DNA of 26,830 bases from a virus. Position 1 is the stretch's first letter, and every line of letters starts with the position of its first letter. The stretch is from IMG/VR virus record IMGVR_UViG_3300027749_000432, positions 1-26,830 of that record. One strand, 5' to 3'. The position numbers were made by a program, and so were the translations under genes. The notes under the pieces are model-generated. The model saw only the letters and a list, made by a program, of their open reading frames with translations. It searched no databases and was not told where the DNA came from. Shown piece by piece: positions 7,595 to 14,492 of this stretch.

Positions 7595-7903
7595 TTATCT
7601 ACGCCCATCCCACGTTGATACATATGAGTACAAAACTACTACGTATTCAGTGCTAAACGCCGATCCCGAGTAAGCATAGACAGTATCCTCACTGTTTAAT
7701 AATAGTTGAATCTGTCCTCCAGCCGCTATCTTAACACCAGCATTAGCACCAGTTACTGCGCCAATAGTAGTATCACCAATCGCAATATCAATACTTGCAC
7801 TTCTATTTTGGATAGTAACCTGGCACTGAGGTGCGCCTTTAGGCACTGTAAATAGTACGCTTTTACCTGATGTAGGCTGTACTGGAATATGGTTTAGAGC
7901 CAT
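7595..7903 (-). CDS. Small beta-rich structural protein
   Basis: A 102-residue protein with alternating hydrophobic strands: GKSVLFTVPKGAPQCQVTIQ, then IDIAIGDTTIGAV, VKIAAGGQIQLLL and TEYVVVLYSYV. The pattern (NRS..IDIAIG...G..IAAGG.I.L.L..ED.VYAYSG) is common in small phage head- or tail-decoration proteins, where an edge strand carries an exposed 'ainavSG'-like hairpin. It lies between the 169-residue neck candidate and small basic genes. Upstream AAAGGT serves as a weak ribosome-binding site. A virion role is inferred from fold type and neighbours; no named family is claimed. Confidence 0.6.
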   Translation of the reverse strand: MALNHIPVQPTSGKSVLFTVPKGAPQCQVTIQNRSASIDIAIGDTTIGAVTGANAGVKIAAGGQIQLLLNSEDTVYAYSGSAFSTEYVVVLYSYVSTWDGRR

Positions 7904-7921
7904 TAGTTGTTACCTTTTCTT

Positions 7922-8431
7922 TTAGTTTGAATATGCTGTAAATTGATCGTCGTTGACCATTTCTTCTGGGTTAACCTGAGAAGCGTCCAACGTAAACAAG
8001 GTGTACTTACCCTTAATTAAACCACGTGGATAGAAATGTGTAGGCCTAAATACTTCATTACGGTAGATAATACGGTCTCTTAGGAAGTCGTCTGGGGAGG
8101 TAGGCATCGTAGGGAACAAACGCTCTACATCTTCCATATTTAGGGTAACTCTAAGAACGTCAGTGTTGTAGAAACCGCGCTCATCTTGCAGGGTTACTCC
8201 CTGGTAGACAACAGCATTTACGGCTGGAACATCAAATCCAGTCTTCCAAACACGTCCAGTACCTAAAGAACCAACATCATAGACATCATCTACTCCGGTG
8301 GCATTAGCATCCCATCTCCACCAGTTTACAACTTGGCCAACCGGCAGGCGAAGATCTTGAGTAATCCCAGAGAGAATTGATCTACGCTCAAAAGGAATAT
8401 TAAATCTGCCGCCAGGTTGACTTGCTTTCAT
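7922..8431 (-). CDS. Putative neck / head-closure structural protein
   Basis: A 169-residue protein starting in an ATGA overlap with the lectin-like gene upstream. It is rich in aromatic residues and arginine: QPGGRFNIPFERRS at the N-terminus, VVNWWRWDAN near residue 35, then GRVWKTGFDVPAVNAVVYQG and a DFLRDRIIYRNEVFRP segment. No membrane segment or signal peptide is present. The position, between the fibre cassette and the gp10-like/tail-completion genes, suggests a head-tail joining or collar function. I do not recognise a defined family, so the role is a guess from order. Confidence 0.5.
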   Translation of the reverse strand: MKASQPGGRFNIPFERRSILSGITQDLRLPVGQVVNWWRWDANATGVDDVYDVGSLGTGRVWKTGFDVPAVNAVVYQGVTLQDERGFYNTDVLRVTLNMEDVERLFPTMPTSPDDFLRDRIIYRNEVFRPTHFYPRGLIKGKYTLFTLDASQVNPEEMVNDDQFTAYSN

Positions 8432-8805
8432 CGATTAAGCCCGTTATGCATAACTTCTGTTGCAATCCAAGCAACTTTTACGGTAGAAGATACCGTATTA
8501 ATTGAAGATGAGTTATTAAATACATAAATGTTAAACCCAGTGGTTGTAACAGAACCAACTCTAGCCTCTAGCTGTATGGCTGCATTGGTTGATCCAGAAT
8601 TAACTGTTGCAACTACTGCAGGAGTAGACCTAAAAGGTTTAGTGCCCCAATAGTCATCAAACATAACAGTTATATATGAAAAAGTTTGTCCAAGACCAGG
8701 CTGTGTGTAAGTATAAGTATTGGCATTCCAAGTATTACCGGCACCAAAATCTACAGTTCCAGCTATAGTTCTATTGGAAGAATCTCCATTAACCTTTACG
8801 CTCAT
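8428..8805 (-). CDS. H-type-lectin-like receptor-binding candidate
   Basis: A 125-residue protein beginning in a TAATG overlap with the previous gene. The second half matches the look of the H-type lectin fold: FSYITVMFDDYWGTKPF, P-A-V-V-A-T-V strand, QLEARVGSVTTTGFNIYVFN and a closing VKVAWIATE strand. In that family the order is F..(x)..P.V..., ...vt..GF.v.v..., v..WiA. H-type lectins form trimers that bind N-acetyl-galactosamine-type sugars, and phage versions often form fibre tips. Here the domain is almost the whole protein. The match is read by eye. Carbohydrate binding during host adsorption is the likely use. Confidence 0.5.
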   Translation of the reverse strand: MSVKVNGDSSNRTIAGTVDFGAGNTWNANTYTYTQPGLGQTFSYITVMFDDYWGTKPFRSTPAVVATVNSGSTNAAIQLEARVGSVTTTGFNIYVFNNSSSINTVSSTVKVAWIATEVMHNGLNR

Positions 8806-9170
8806 TACTGAGTCTCCGAACCATACGCATTAAATGATACGCTTGAATTTCCAGCATTAACAATAATCTTGTCGTAGGTATCTACTGTTAGTCCAAGTGT
8901 ATAAGATACTGTTTCATTTCCACCTACAATTGCATCGTAAACCACATAGTTTTCAGTAACTAGTGTAGGTACTGTAGTTGAAGTTGAAGATGTAGCAGAA
9001 GGTACAACTGCAATTCTGTAAGTAGTTGAAGTAGACCCAGTATTACAAATAGTAATAGTAGATACAATTGTCTGAATAACGCTAGAACTAGGGTTTGCGT
9101 AGTACAAAACCACAGGAGTTCCACCAGTAGTCACTTTATTCTGTGCCAATACTTTATAACTTGTAGCCAT
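8805..9170 (-). CDS. Small Ser/Thr-rich beta-sandwich virion protein
   Basis: A 121-residue protein with successive beta strands: SYKVLAQNKV, TPVVLYYANP, TIVSTITICNTGS, YRIAVVPSA, then NETVSYTLGLTVDTYDKIIV and VSFNAYGSE at the end. The pattern (TVVST.TICN......YRIAVVP..., YD.....G.ET...T.G.......I.V...) is familiar from short decoration or fibre-associated proteins of environmental phages. The TAAGGA ribosome-binding site precedes the ATG, and the gene is coupled to the H-type-lectin-like gene. The C-terminus has an SVSFNAYG strand typical of exposed surface-lattice proteins. The exact location on the virion is unknown. Confidence 0.6.
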   Translation of the reverse strand: MATSYKVLAQNKVTTGGTPVVLYYANPSSSVIQTIVSTITICNTGSTSTTYRIAVVPSATSSTSTTVPTLVTENYVVYDAIVGGNETVSYTLGLTVDTYDKIIVNAGNSSVSFNAYGSETQ

Positions 9171-9226
9171 GAATAGGGCCTTTCCTTAAGAGTCTAAATA
9201 AACGGTACCCGATTTGGGCCTAATTT

Positions 9227-9346
9227 TCAGCCTTTAACCTGAAGGCTAGTTCTATCTATGCTAATAGATGCGTCTTTTAGGCAATCCCCATAGGACTCAT
9301 GATCCTGGGTTTTGCAGCCTGATCGACAATTTGGGTTTTTATTCAT
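9227..9346 (-). CDS. 39-residue 'CRSGC' small protein
   Basis: An ATG at 9346 preceded by GGAG at good spacing opens a 39-codon frame closed by TGA. The core NCRSGCKTQDHESYGDCLKD, with three cysteines and a histidine, is a motif I recognise from short uncharacterised proteins of actinobacterial phages, where it usually begins a longer protein. Here only the Cys/His core plus a short tail remains. Metal binding by the three Cys and one His is plausible. It lies between two fibre genes, in a 243-base stretch with no other gene. Confidence 0.65.
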   Translation of the reverse strand: MNKNPNCRSGCKTQDHESYGDCLKDASISIDRTSLQVKG

Positions 9347-9413
9347 TATGCGCTCCAAGGCTCTACGTAGTTAACTGTACAAGAATACCACGTTGAGTAA
9401 CTATTTGGAGTAC

Positions 9414-10388
9414 TTAAATAGCAGCCGTTCTAGACATTTCAATCAAGTAAGTTCCGTCAGAAACATAGTTAATGACAAAATATTTGCCCGAAACCGTACC
9501 TGTTACAAGTGTTGTAGTTGGTGTTTTGAAGCCTGAACCAAAGGTAATGGTTCGGCTGGTTGTGCCGCTAGTAGCTACAATAAGAGCACAAAAAGCACCT
9601 TGAGCAGGAGGACCAGCCGTTACAGTAAAAGAAGCGGTAGGCGTTATTTTATGTATATTAGAGGAACCACCACCATTACCAAATAAAGCTTGAGTTGTCG
9701 TTGTTGAAATTGTTTGGGAATAGTATGAGTGACGAACTGTTCCGCTAGAATATAAACCTTGACTACCAGCAGTCAAAGTCTGTGCAGAGATTGTGTTATT
9801 GCCAGCACTGATGCCCCCAAATGCAAGATTTATATTTCCGCTTGAGTCAATGGTCACAATGTTATTTGAATAGTCAAATGGGCTATTTATTACAAAAAGG
9901 TTGGCAATTTGAGTAGCGCCAGCAACTGAGTTAATTGTTAATGGCACAGATGAGGCTGTAGCCGCTGTAGCAACAATGTTTTTTAGATTAGCCGTAGTTC
10001 CGTTAACTGTAGTTCCGTTAACAGTTGTAGCAGTTACAGTAGCAAAAGTACCAGTACCAGTACTGGTAACTCCCCCAGAACCAGCAGTTACTAAACCATC
10101 AGTTCCGTATTTAACAAGGTTTCCTGCAGTACCTAAAGTAGAAACTCCAGAAGTTAAAGCAGCATCAGCAACTGTTCCAGCTACAATGTTTGCCCCATCA
10201 GTAGAGTACTTTATAGATCCCCACAATGTTGTTCCATCGCCAATCTTAAACTTACCCGCGTTAGTACCCGAAGAAATGTAACCAATTTCCCCCGCAGCCA
10301 AAACTGGCGTAGCACCAGCGGTAGTTTGAGCCGCAGTCCAGTTATCCTCAGTATCTCGTCGTACCTGTATTTGTGTAATTTTAGCCAT
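9414..10388 (-). CDS. Tail-fibre-like protein with Mtd-N-type domain
   Basis: A 324-residue protein. I chose the ATG at 10388 (MAKITQIQVRRDT) because it forms a TAATG overlap with the previous gene; an in-frame ATG 12 bases upstream is less likely. Residues 1-60 carry IQVRRDT..NW, PVLAAGEIGYIS, KFKIGDGTTLWGSIKY, the pattern of the major-tropism-determinant N-terminal domain that anchors phage fibres. The middle is Thr/Val repeat-like (TVNGTTVNGTT), and the C-terminal 130 residues are a beta-rich knob (TASFTVTAGPPAQGAFCALI...TFGSGFKTPT). It probably forms a trimeric fibre involved in host contact. No chaperone or peptidase domain is visible. Confidence 0.7.
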   Translation of the reverse strand: MAKITQIQVRRDTEDNWTAAQTTAGATPVLAAGEIGYISSGTNAGKFKIGDGTTLWGSIKYSTDGANIVAGTVADAALTSGVSTLGTAGNLVKYGTDGLVTAGSGGVTSTGTGTFATVTATTVNGTTVNGTTANLKNIVATAATASSVPLTINSVAGATQIANLFVINSPFDYSNNIVTIDSSGNINLAFGGISAGNNTISAQTLTAGSQGLYSSGTVRHSYYSQTISTTTTQALFGNGGGSSNIHKITPTASFTVTAGPPAQGAFCALIVATSGTTSRTITFGSGFKTPTTTLVTGTVSGKYFVINYVSDGTYLIEMSRTAAI

Positions 10389-11143
10389 TATAGCCCCCAC
10401 TTAGTTTTTAAATAAGATTCTATATTAGTTCTTAGTGTTTCATTTGTATAATTATATGCAACAATTTCTGCAGCATTTAATAATCCGTCTATGACATATT
10501 GTGTCGGACCTACGCGAGCTGAAGTGTATAAGTAGTGTTTACAAAGAATACCATTTTGGTAAACTTTAAAATTAGTTCCATCAAATGTTAGAGAGTATAA
10601 CCTCCAAGTTGTAGTAAAATTTACTGAGTTGTTTAATATTATAGTGATGGGGTCATTAGTATCAAGTATTGGGTATAATAAATCGCTATTACCAAATAGA
10701 AAACCTAATCCTGCTGCATCACCTTCATTTGGAGAATAATCTCCAATAGCAAATAATGCTTGTGTAGATGAGCCACTATTTCCATTTGTTTTTGCAACTA
10801 CAAATAAAGAAATTATAGAGCCATGATAATAACTATCCCAAGGATTGTTTGAGGAGGAAACAGTGTCAAAATAAGTAAGAGTATTATAATTATATGTATA
10901 ATCTGGTAACGATATTACATTTTTACCATTTAAAGTTGAAACACCACTTTGACCACCACTATAGTATGTATTTGCTAATGAAATTGATGGTATAGTTCCT
11001 TTACTTGTCCAACTAGAAACAATACTTCCTGTAGTTGTGGTTATCGTAGATGTATCTGCAGCATCAAACCATAGTTTTGGTGAAGTATTTAATGGAGTTA
11101 ATAATGTTGAAGGTTTTGACATAACTGAATGCATTCCTGGCAT
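10388..11143 (-). CDS. Concanavalin-A-like lectin/LamG-type fibre protein
   Basis: A 251-residue protein starting at ATG 11143 (MPGMHSVMSKPS) in a TAATG overlap; an ATG 33 bases upstream would overlap the previous gene by 34 bases. Residues about 20-251 read like the common phage 'LWFDAADTSTI...SWTSKG...' jelly-roll. LWFDAADTSTITTTTGSIVS starts it, followed by GVSTLNGKNVISL, ISLFVVAKTN, RLYSLTFDGTNFKVYQNG and a closing IAEIVAYN-like strand (AAEIVAYNYTNETLRTNIES). These LamG/concanavalin-like folds bind glycans. The DNA is much more AT-rich than its neighbours (16 and 17 G+C in two sampled 60-base lines), which suggests recent acquisition. Confidence 0.7.
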   Translation of the reverse strand: MPGMHSVMSKPSTLLTPLNTSPKLWFDAADTSTITTTTGSIVSSWTSKGTIPSISLANTYYSGGQSGVSTLNGKNVISLPDYTYNYNTLTYFDTVSSSNNPWDSYYHGSIISLFVVAKTNGNSGSSTQALFAIGDYSPNEGDAAGLGFLFGNSDLLYPILDTNDPITIILNNSVNFTTTWRLYSLTFDGTNFKVYQNGILCKHYLYTSARVGPTQYVIDGLLNAAEIVAYNYTNETLRTNIESYLKTKWGL

Positions 11144-11550
11144 TATGAACCAGCCAAATCTCCAAACACTACCCAAGTGTTTGCGCTAATTTTTTGTACA
11201 CCAAGCCTAGAGTATTGTGCTCTTGCTTTAGCTGTAGAGCCTGAAACATACAGAGTAGCTCCAGTACCTGCCGCTACAGTAACTTGCCCCACACCCAGTT
11301 GCATTAAATCTACATAAGTACCAACAGGGATAGTTACCGCTGAGTCTTGCGGAACAGTTAAAGTAATTGCAGAAGCGTTGTTTAAAGTAACTAAGTTACC
11401 AGCATCGGTAGCAGCTAAAGTATACGTTGTACTAGTTTTAGCATTAACTACTTGAGCAGTTGACCAATTACCATTAGCACCAGCAGCTCCTGAAGTTCCA
11501 AGAGTAACAGCAGTCCAATTACTTCCATCCCAGTATTTTAATTGAGTCAT
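11143..11550 (-). CDS. Small fibre-tip / beta-structured protein
   Basis: A 135-residue protein beginning MTQLKYWDGSNWTAV, starting in an ATGA overlap with the collagen-like fibre gene. After a short Gly/Ala linker the C-terminal hundred residues form a regular beta domain: STTYTLAATDAGNLVTLNNA, ITLTVPQDS, IPVGTYVDLMQLGVGQVTVA, TLYVSG, and finally LGVQKISANTWVVFGDL. This pattern is widespread in phage fibre-end and head-fibre proteins and often forms a trimeric end knob. Its close coupling with the collagen-like gene suggests that they act together. The family has no clear enzymatic motif. Confidence 0.6.
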   Translation of the reverse strand: MTQLKYWDGSNWTAVTLGTSGAAGANGNWSTAQVVNAKTSTTYTLAATDAGNLVTLNNASAITLTVPQDSAVTIPVGTYVDLMQLGVGQVTVAAGTGATLYVSGSTAKARAQYSRLGVQKISANTWVVFGDLAGS

Positions 11551-12497
11551 GCTGAACCACCATCAATACCTGAAATAGTTGTAGATGACCCCGTATCTAC
11601 CCATAGCGTTCCAACAACAGTGGTAGTTGGTTGGGTTGCAGTTACCTTTGGAACATTAGCAATGTCCCCAGTAACTGGAGGAAGAGTAAGTGTTGGGGTA
11701 ACTGATGTAGATGATGGAACAACTACTGACTTACTAAGCGTTAACCCGCTAAACGTTGGGCTAGAAGTTGTATTAATGCTTTGTGGAGTGGATAAAGTTA
11801 CAGCTCCAACTGATGATGATACAGATACTTGGTCAAGAGTACCAGTAAGGCTAGTTACGCCTGTAGCAGGAGCGGCTATCCATTCCGTATCGTAATCAGT
11901 TTCAGATTTCTTGGCTAACAGCTTTCCAGTAGTTCCACCAGCAGCTACACCAGGACCAGCGGGCCCAGTTGCTCCAGTTGAGCCTGTTGCTCCTATTGAA
12001 ACTAACAGTGCCCAATAACTTGCGTTAGGTGGTGCAGCTCCTGTGACTGGAGCAATGCAGTAGTAACTTGAACCGTTACGAGTTACAACATTGCCGACTA
12101 CATAAGAATCTGATGCGTTGTATGTAAGCGGTGCTCCAAATCCAATGGCGAAAATTTCCCAATAAGTCGTATTTAGTGGATTATTTCCAGTGACCGTTGC
12201 TTTACATCGATACTGGCTGCCATCAAAATAAACAACATCGTATGGCTGATATGTAGTGCTTGCTGAATAAACACCTTTTGAACTGTAACCCTGACCTGCA
12301 GCCCCTGTTGCCCCTGTTGCCCCTGTTGCTCCAGTCGCTCCAGTTGCTCCAGTAGCACCTGTAGGTCCTGTAGGACCGGCTTGCCCTACGGCGCCTCCCT
12401 GACCTACTCCTACAGTAAGAACCGTTGTATTATTTGCTGGTGTACTAACAACGATGGTGTCAGGAGTAGATGGGGTGACATTAATTACGTCTGTCAT
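11547..12497 (-). CDS. Collagen-like fibre protein with two carbohydrate-binding-like repeats
   Basis: A 316-residue protein. The ATG at 12497 (MTDVINV) gives an ATGA overlap and an AGGA eight bases upstream, so I prefer it to the ATG nine bases earlier. After a 40-residue beta segment come nine to ten Gly-X-Y triplets (GPTGPTGATGATGATGATGA). Then two related repeats of about 45 residues follow: VYSASTTYQPYDVVYFDGSQ...CKA...YWEIFA and TYNASDSYVVGNVVTRNGSS...CIA...YWALL. Both look like chitin-binding type-3 / CBM5-12 modules. A second short collagen run (GATGSTGATGPAGP) leads to a Thr/Ser-rich C-terminus containing TLWVDTG. It is probably a trimeric surface fibre with glycan-binding modules. 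Confidence 0.75.
   Translation of the reverse strand: MTDVINVTPSTPDTIVVSTPANNTTVLTVGVGQGGAVGQAGPTGPTGATGATGATGATGATGATGAAGQGYSSKGVYSASTTYQPYDVVYFDGSQYRCKATVTGNNPLNTTYWEIFAIGFGAPLTYNASDSYVVGNVVTRNGSSYYCIAPVTGAAPPNASYWALLVSIGATGSTGATGPAGPGVAAGGTTGKLLAKKSETDYDTEWIAAPATGVTSLTGTLDQVSVSSSVGAVTLSTPQSINTTSSPTFSGLTLSKSVVVPSSTSVTPTLTLPPVTGDIANVPKVTATQPTTTVVGTLWVDTGSSTTISGIDGGSA
12294..12380 (-). repeat. Collagen-type Gly-X-Y triplet repeat
   Basis: Near-identical 9-base units encoding Gly-Ala-Thr repeats in the collagen-like fibre gene (plus-strand units such as cctgttgcc and ccagttgct). Such tracts change length easily by slippage. Confidence 0.8.
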
Positions 12498-13918
12498 CCT
12501 TGCCATCCTGGAGCGTAAGGTTCACTATTGTAAGTAGAGATCTGCTCTTGAACGATGACTGCACCCTTTAGGTATGTCTTTGAGTAATCTGGGTCAGTGT
12601 ACGTTGCTGTAGCAGCACCTACTGTTGATAGAACAATTCCTGTATCTGGATCCGTAATGTTGTAGCCGTCAGTATCTACTGGGGTAGCTGTGTAGGTATT
12701 GGCTACGTAGAAGCTATTAGCATCAAATACGGTAATAACAAATTCGCCGTTGTAAGCATTTGTTAGGGTTTTTACGCCCTTGCTATCAAGCACAGCCACA
12801 TTTGCAATTGTTACTTTTTGACCGGTTAAGAAACCATGTGCTGAAGTTGTAGTATAAGTAACATATCCAGCCTTGGCTACAGTGCCCTTGTAGCCCGGTT
12901 TAACGGCCGTAGCAGGCGTTGCATTGAGTGTTTTTGTGGATTGCTTAATAACTTGTACATCCCACATAGCACGGCTAGGAAGCTCTAGGGTTTGATCTGA
13001 GGTCAAGGTAAGAGTGGCAGTACCATTTGCAATACTGGTGATATTTACGTTAAAGGTAGCCAGTACTAGCAAAGCACCTGAGAAAGCTCTGATCTGAGCC
13101 AGGAACGTGTAATCTGCCAAGCTGAATGGGAAGTCCAAATCAACCTCAAATGAGTCACCACGGTATAGATTGATGTCATAAACAGGCACAGTATCTGGGG
13201 TCTGATCCATGTAGTTGGGAATAGGTACGTGTAGACGCTGTGGACGGCTGCCATCATCAAGTTCTTGCGGCTTGTAGACAGGTACGTAGCGGTTTGTACG
13301 GGTAGAGTTGCGACGTAGGGTTGCAACCTCAATACGGTGTAGACCAACGTTAAGAAGATTGCACAGCTCTCGGTACTGTTCTTTACGGGTCTGAATAATC
13401 TCCATAAGCTGGCGGTAACGCTCAGCACGAGGGATACTGACGCCATCTGGAGCCTGGATATCAATGTCATAGGCAGCATCCGTTGCCAACGTAAACAAAG
13501 CTAGGGTAGTAGCTAAAAGTACTACAGGGTACTCTTCAACGGCTGGAAGATTAGAAAGCACTACTCTTGAGCCATAGGCCGTGGTTTCTGTGCCAGCATG
13601 CTGTAGGAACGCGATATTTACGTAGTTAAGGATCTCAGCGTCTGTAAAGTAGCGGTAGAAGGTACCGGCTACGGTAATGTTTGCGCCTAGCGCAGGGGCA
13701 GAAGATAGGGTAATAACCCCGGGTACTTCCTCTACAGTAGATGTAGAAGAGACGTCAGCGCCTGCTACTAGGATTTTTAGGCTGCTTCCCAATACTGGGT
13801 AATAGTCAAGATTAAATCTTTTAGTTGTGCCATCTCCAGTTAAAGTTTGTACAAAGGTTTTGCCTACATCGCCAATTTCGCTTCTCAAACGACTGGCTAA
13901 ATCTGTGGTAGTTGCCAT
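12494..13918 (-). CDS. Head-tail adaptor with added BppU-like and inserted beta module
   Basis: A 474-residue protein with three parts. Residues 1-200 look like an adaptor of the gp6-like connector type: DLASRLRSEIGD at the start, a small beta insertion (about 25-90), then TDAEILNYVNIAFLQ and helices through RERYRQL-like segments to EQYRELCNLLNVG. Residues 246-330 form an immunoglobulin-like domain reminiscent of the BppU baseplate/fibre N-terminus (INLYRGDSFEVDLDF, TATLTLTSDQTLELPSRAMW, DVQVIKQS). Residues 339-411 are an inserted module shared with the sheath (VTYTTTSAHGFLTGQKVTIA, YNGEFVITVF, SFYVAN), after which the BppU-like strand resumes (KTYLKGAVIVQE). GAGGA precedes the ATG. It probably joins portal and neck and may also anchor fibres. 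Confidence 0.65.
   Translation of the reverse strand: MATTTDLASRLRSEIGDVGKTFVQTLTGDGTTKRFNLDYYPVLGSSLKILVAGADVSSTSTVEEVPGVITLSSAPALGANITVAGTFYRYFTDAEILNYVNIAFLQHAGTETTAYGSRVVLSNLPAVEEYPVVLLATTLALFTLATDAAYDIDIQAPDGVSIPRAERYRQLMEIIQTRKEQYRELCNLLNVGLHRIEVATLRRNSTRTNRYVPVYKPQELDDGSRPQRLHVPIPNYMDQTPDTVPVYDINLYRGDSFEVDLDFPFSLADYTFLAQIRAFSGALLVLATFNVNITSIANGTATLTLTSDQTLELPSRAMWDVQVIKQSTKTLNATPATAVKPGYKGTVAKAGYVTYTTTSAHGFLTGQKVTIANVAVLDSKGVKTLTNAYNGEFVITVFDANSFYVANTYTATPVDTDGYNITDPDTGIVLSTVGAATATYTDPDYSKTYLKGAVIVQEQISTYNSEPYAPGWQG
12686..12904 (-). repeat. Beta module in the adaptor, copy of the sheath module
   Basis: Residues 339-411 of the adaptor. The DNA at 12831-12862 and the sheath DNA at 4823-4854 match at 26 of 32 positions by hand alignment. 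Protein similarity spans about 70 residues: VTYTTTSAHGF is identical, followed by LTNAYNGEFVITVFD versus LTTAYNGTYTITVVD. Confidence 0.7.
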
Positions 13919-13972
13919 TTACATTCCTCTGTTATCTACTAGATACATTATCTACTTAAACCGAATAATTAT

Positions 13973-14020
13973 CTATATAAAAGAGCTCGCACCCACGGGA
14001 GGGCGGTCGTGGATGCGAGC
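13973..14020 (-). terminator. Strong rho-independent terminator
   Basis: On the minus strand a 12-pair stem GCTCGCATCCAC / GTGGGTGCGAGC (one G-T pair), with a GACCGCCCTCCC loop, is followed by TCTTTTATATAG. It lies 20 bases after the stop of the 123-residue gene and before the adaptor, separating the head block from the adaptor/fibre block. Partial read-through would lower adaptor expression. Confidence 0.75.
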
Positions 14021-14039
14021 AGCTTATTAAAGGCCAGAT

Positions 14040-14411
14040 TTAGAGACGCTCGTAGAGGTATCCCTTTTCCTGAAGGTGTGCTGCCACGTTAGCAGGAACC
14101 TTGTACTTCTGCCCGGCCTTAAAACTATAGTGGTTTCCAGATCCGATGGTTACCATATCCATGTCTTCTGCAACACGAATGATGGTTGTGTTGTCCGCTA
14201 AGTCAACGCCCAAGTCTTCAACTTCATCAATTAGAGTTGGTTGATCTGGTTTTGTTGAGAGGTCTAGGACCTCAGTCTCTAGGCGTGCTGCTTCTGTCAC
14301 AGTTGCCATAGTTACTTCATCTGCACGACGAGCTTGCTCGGCGGCTTGTTCTTTAATTAGTTCTTCGCGCTGACGTCCGGTGACGTCACCTGCTTTAGCT
14401 TTTGCAGCCAT
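14040..14411 (-). CDS. 123-residue protein downstream of capsid
   Basis: The N-terminal half is helical, charged and Ala/Glu-rich (GRQREELIKEQAAEQARRAD), with an acidic middle (LIDEVEDLGVDLAD). The last 50 residues form a small beta domain: NTTIIRVAEDMDMVTIGSGN, HYSFKAGQKYKVPANVAAHL, QEKGYLYERL. The C-terminal part (G..Y.F..G..Y.VP..VA..L.E.GYL) resembles the small domain encoded after the capsid in many actinobacterial phages, probably a structural or head-completion protein. TTAGGAG precedes the ATG. Hairpin terminators lie on both sides of the gene, giving it its own expression level. No catalytic motif is seen. Confidence 0.6.
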   Translation of the reverse strand: MAAKAKAGDVTGRQREELIKEQAAEQARRADEVTMATVTEAARLETEVLDLSTKPDQPTLIDEVEDLGVDLADNTTIIRVAEDMDMVTIGSGNHYSFKAGQKYKVPANVAAHLQEKGYLYERL

Positions 14412-14454
14412 GATATATTCTCCTAATGAATAGCTCGATATTTGTTTTATAAAT

Positions 14455-14482
14455 ATGAGAGGGGCCCGAAGGCCCCCCTCAT
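14455..14482 (-). terminator. Hairpin with TTCG tetraloop after the capsid gene
   Basis: Minus-strand ATGAGGGGGGCC-TTCG-GGCCCCTCTCAT gives a 12-pair stem (one G-T pair) closed by a stable C(UUCG)G loop. The downstream tract is only ATATTTAT, so termination may be partial; a 3'-end stabilising role for capsid mRNA is also possible. Confidence 0.65.
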
Positions 14483-14492
14483 GGGGACTTGA

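Noticed and set aside
9976-10281. 101-residue plus-strand open frame
   Set aside because: It is antisense to the Thr/Val-rich middle of the Mtd-N fibre gene; its Val/Pro repeats are a by-product of that composition.
11542-11895. 117-residue plus-strand open frame
   Set aside because: It is antisense to the C-terminus of the collagen-like fibre; codon bias of the sense gene explains the open frame.
12294-12380. CRISPR array
   Set aside because: The repeats are contiguous 9-base units without spacers and encode collagen triplets.
9414-12497. Diversity-generating retroelement associated with the Mtd-like fibre
   Set aside because: No reverse transcriptase, template repeat or variable-repeat pair is visible, and the gene matches only the Mtd N-terminal anchoring domain, not the variable C-type-lectin domain.
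13066-13479. 137-residue minus-strand open frame
   Set aside because: It overlaps the adaptor completely in another frame, with no start signal and low-complexity hydrophobic content.
13985-14020. tRNA-like structure
   Set aside because: The long single stem with a T-tract is a terminator; no cloverleaf arms or CCA end can be formed.
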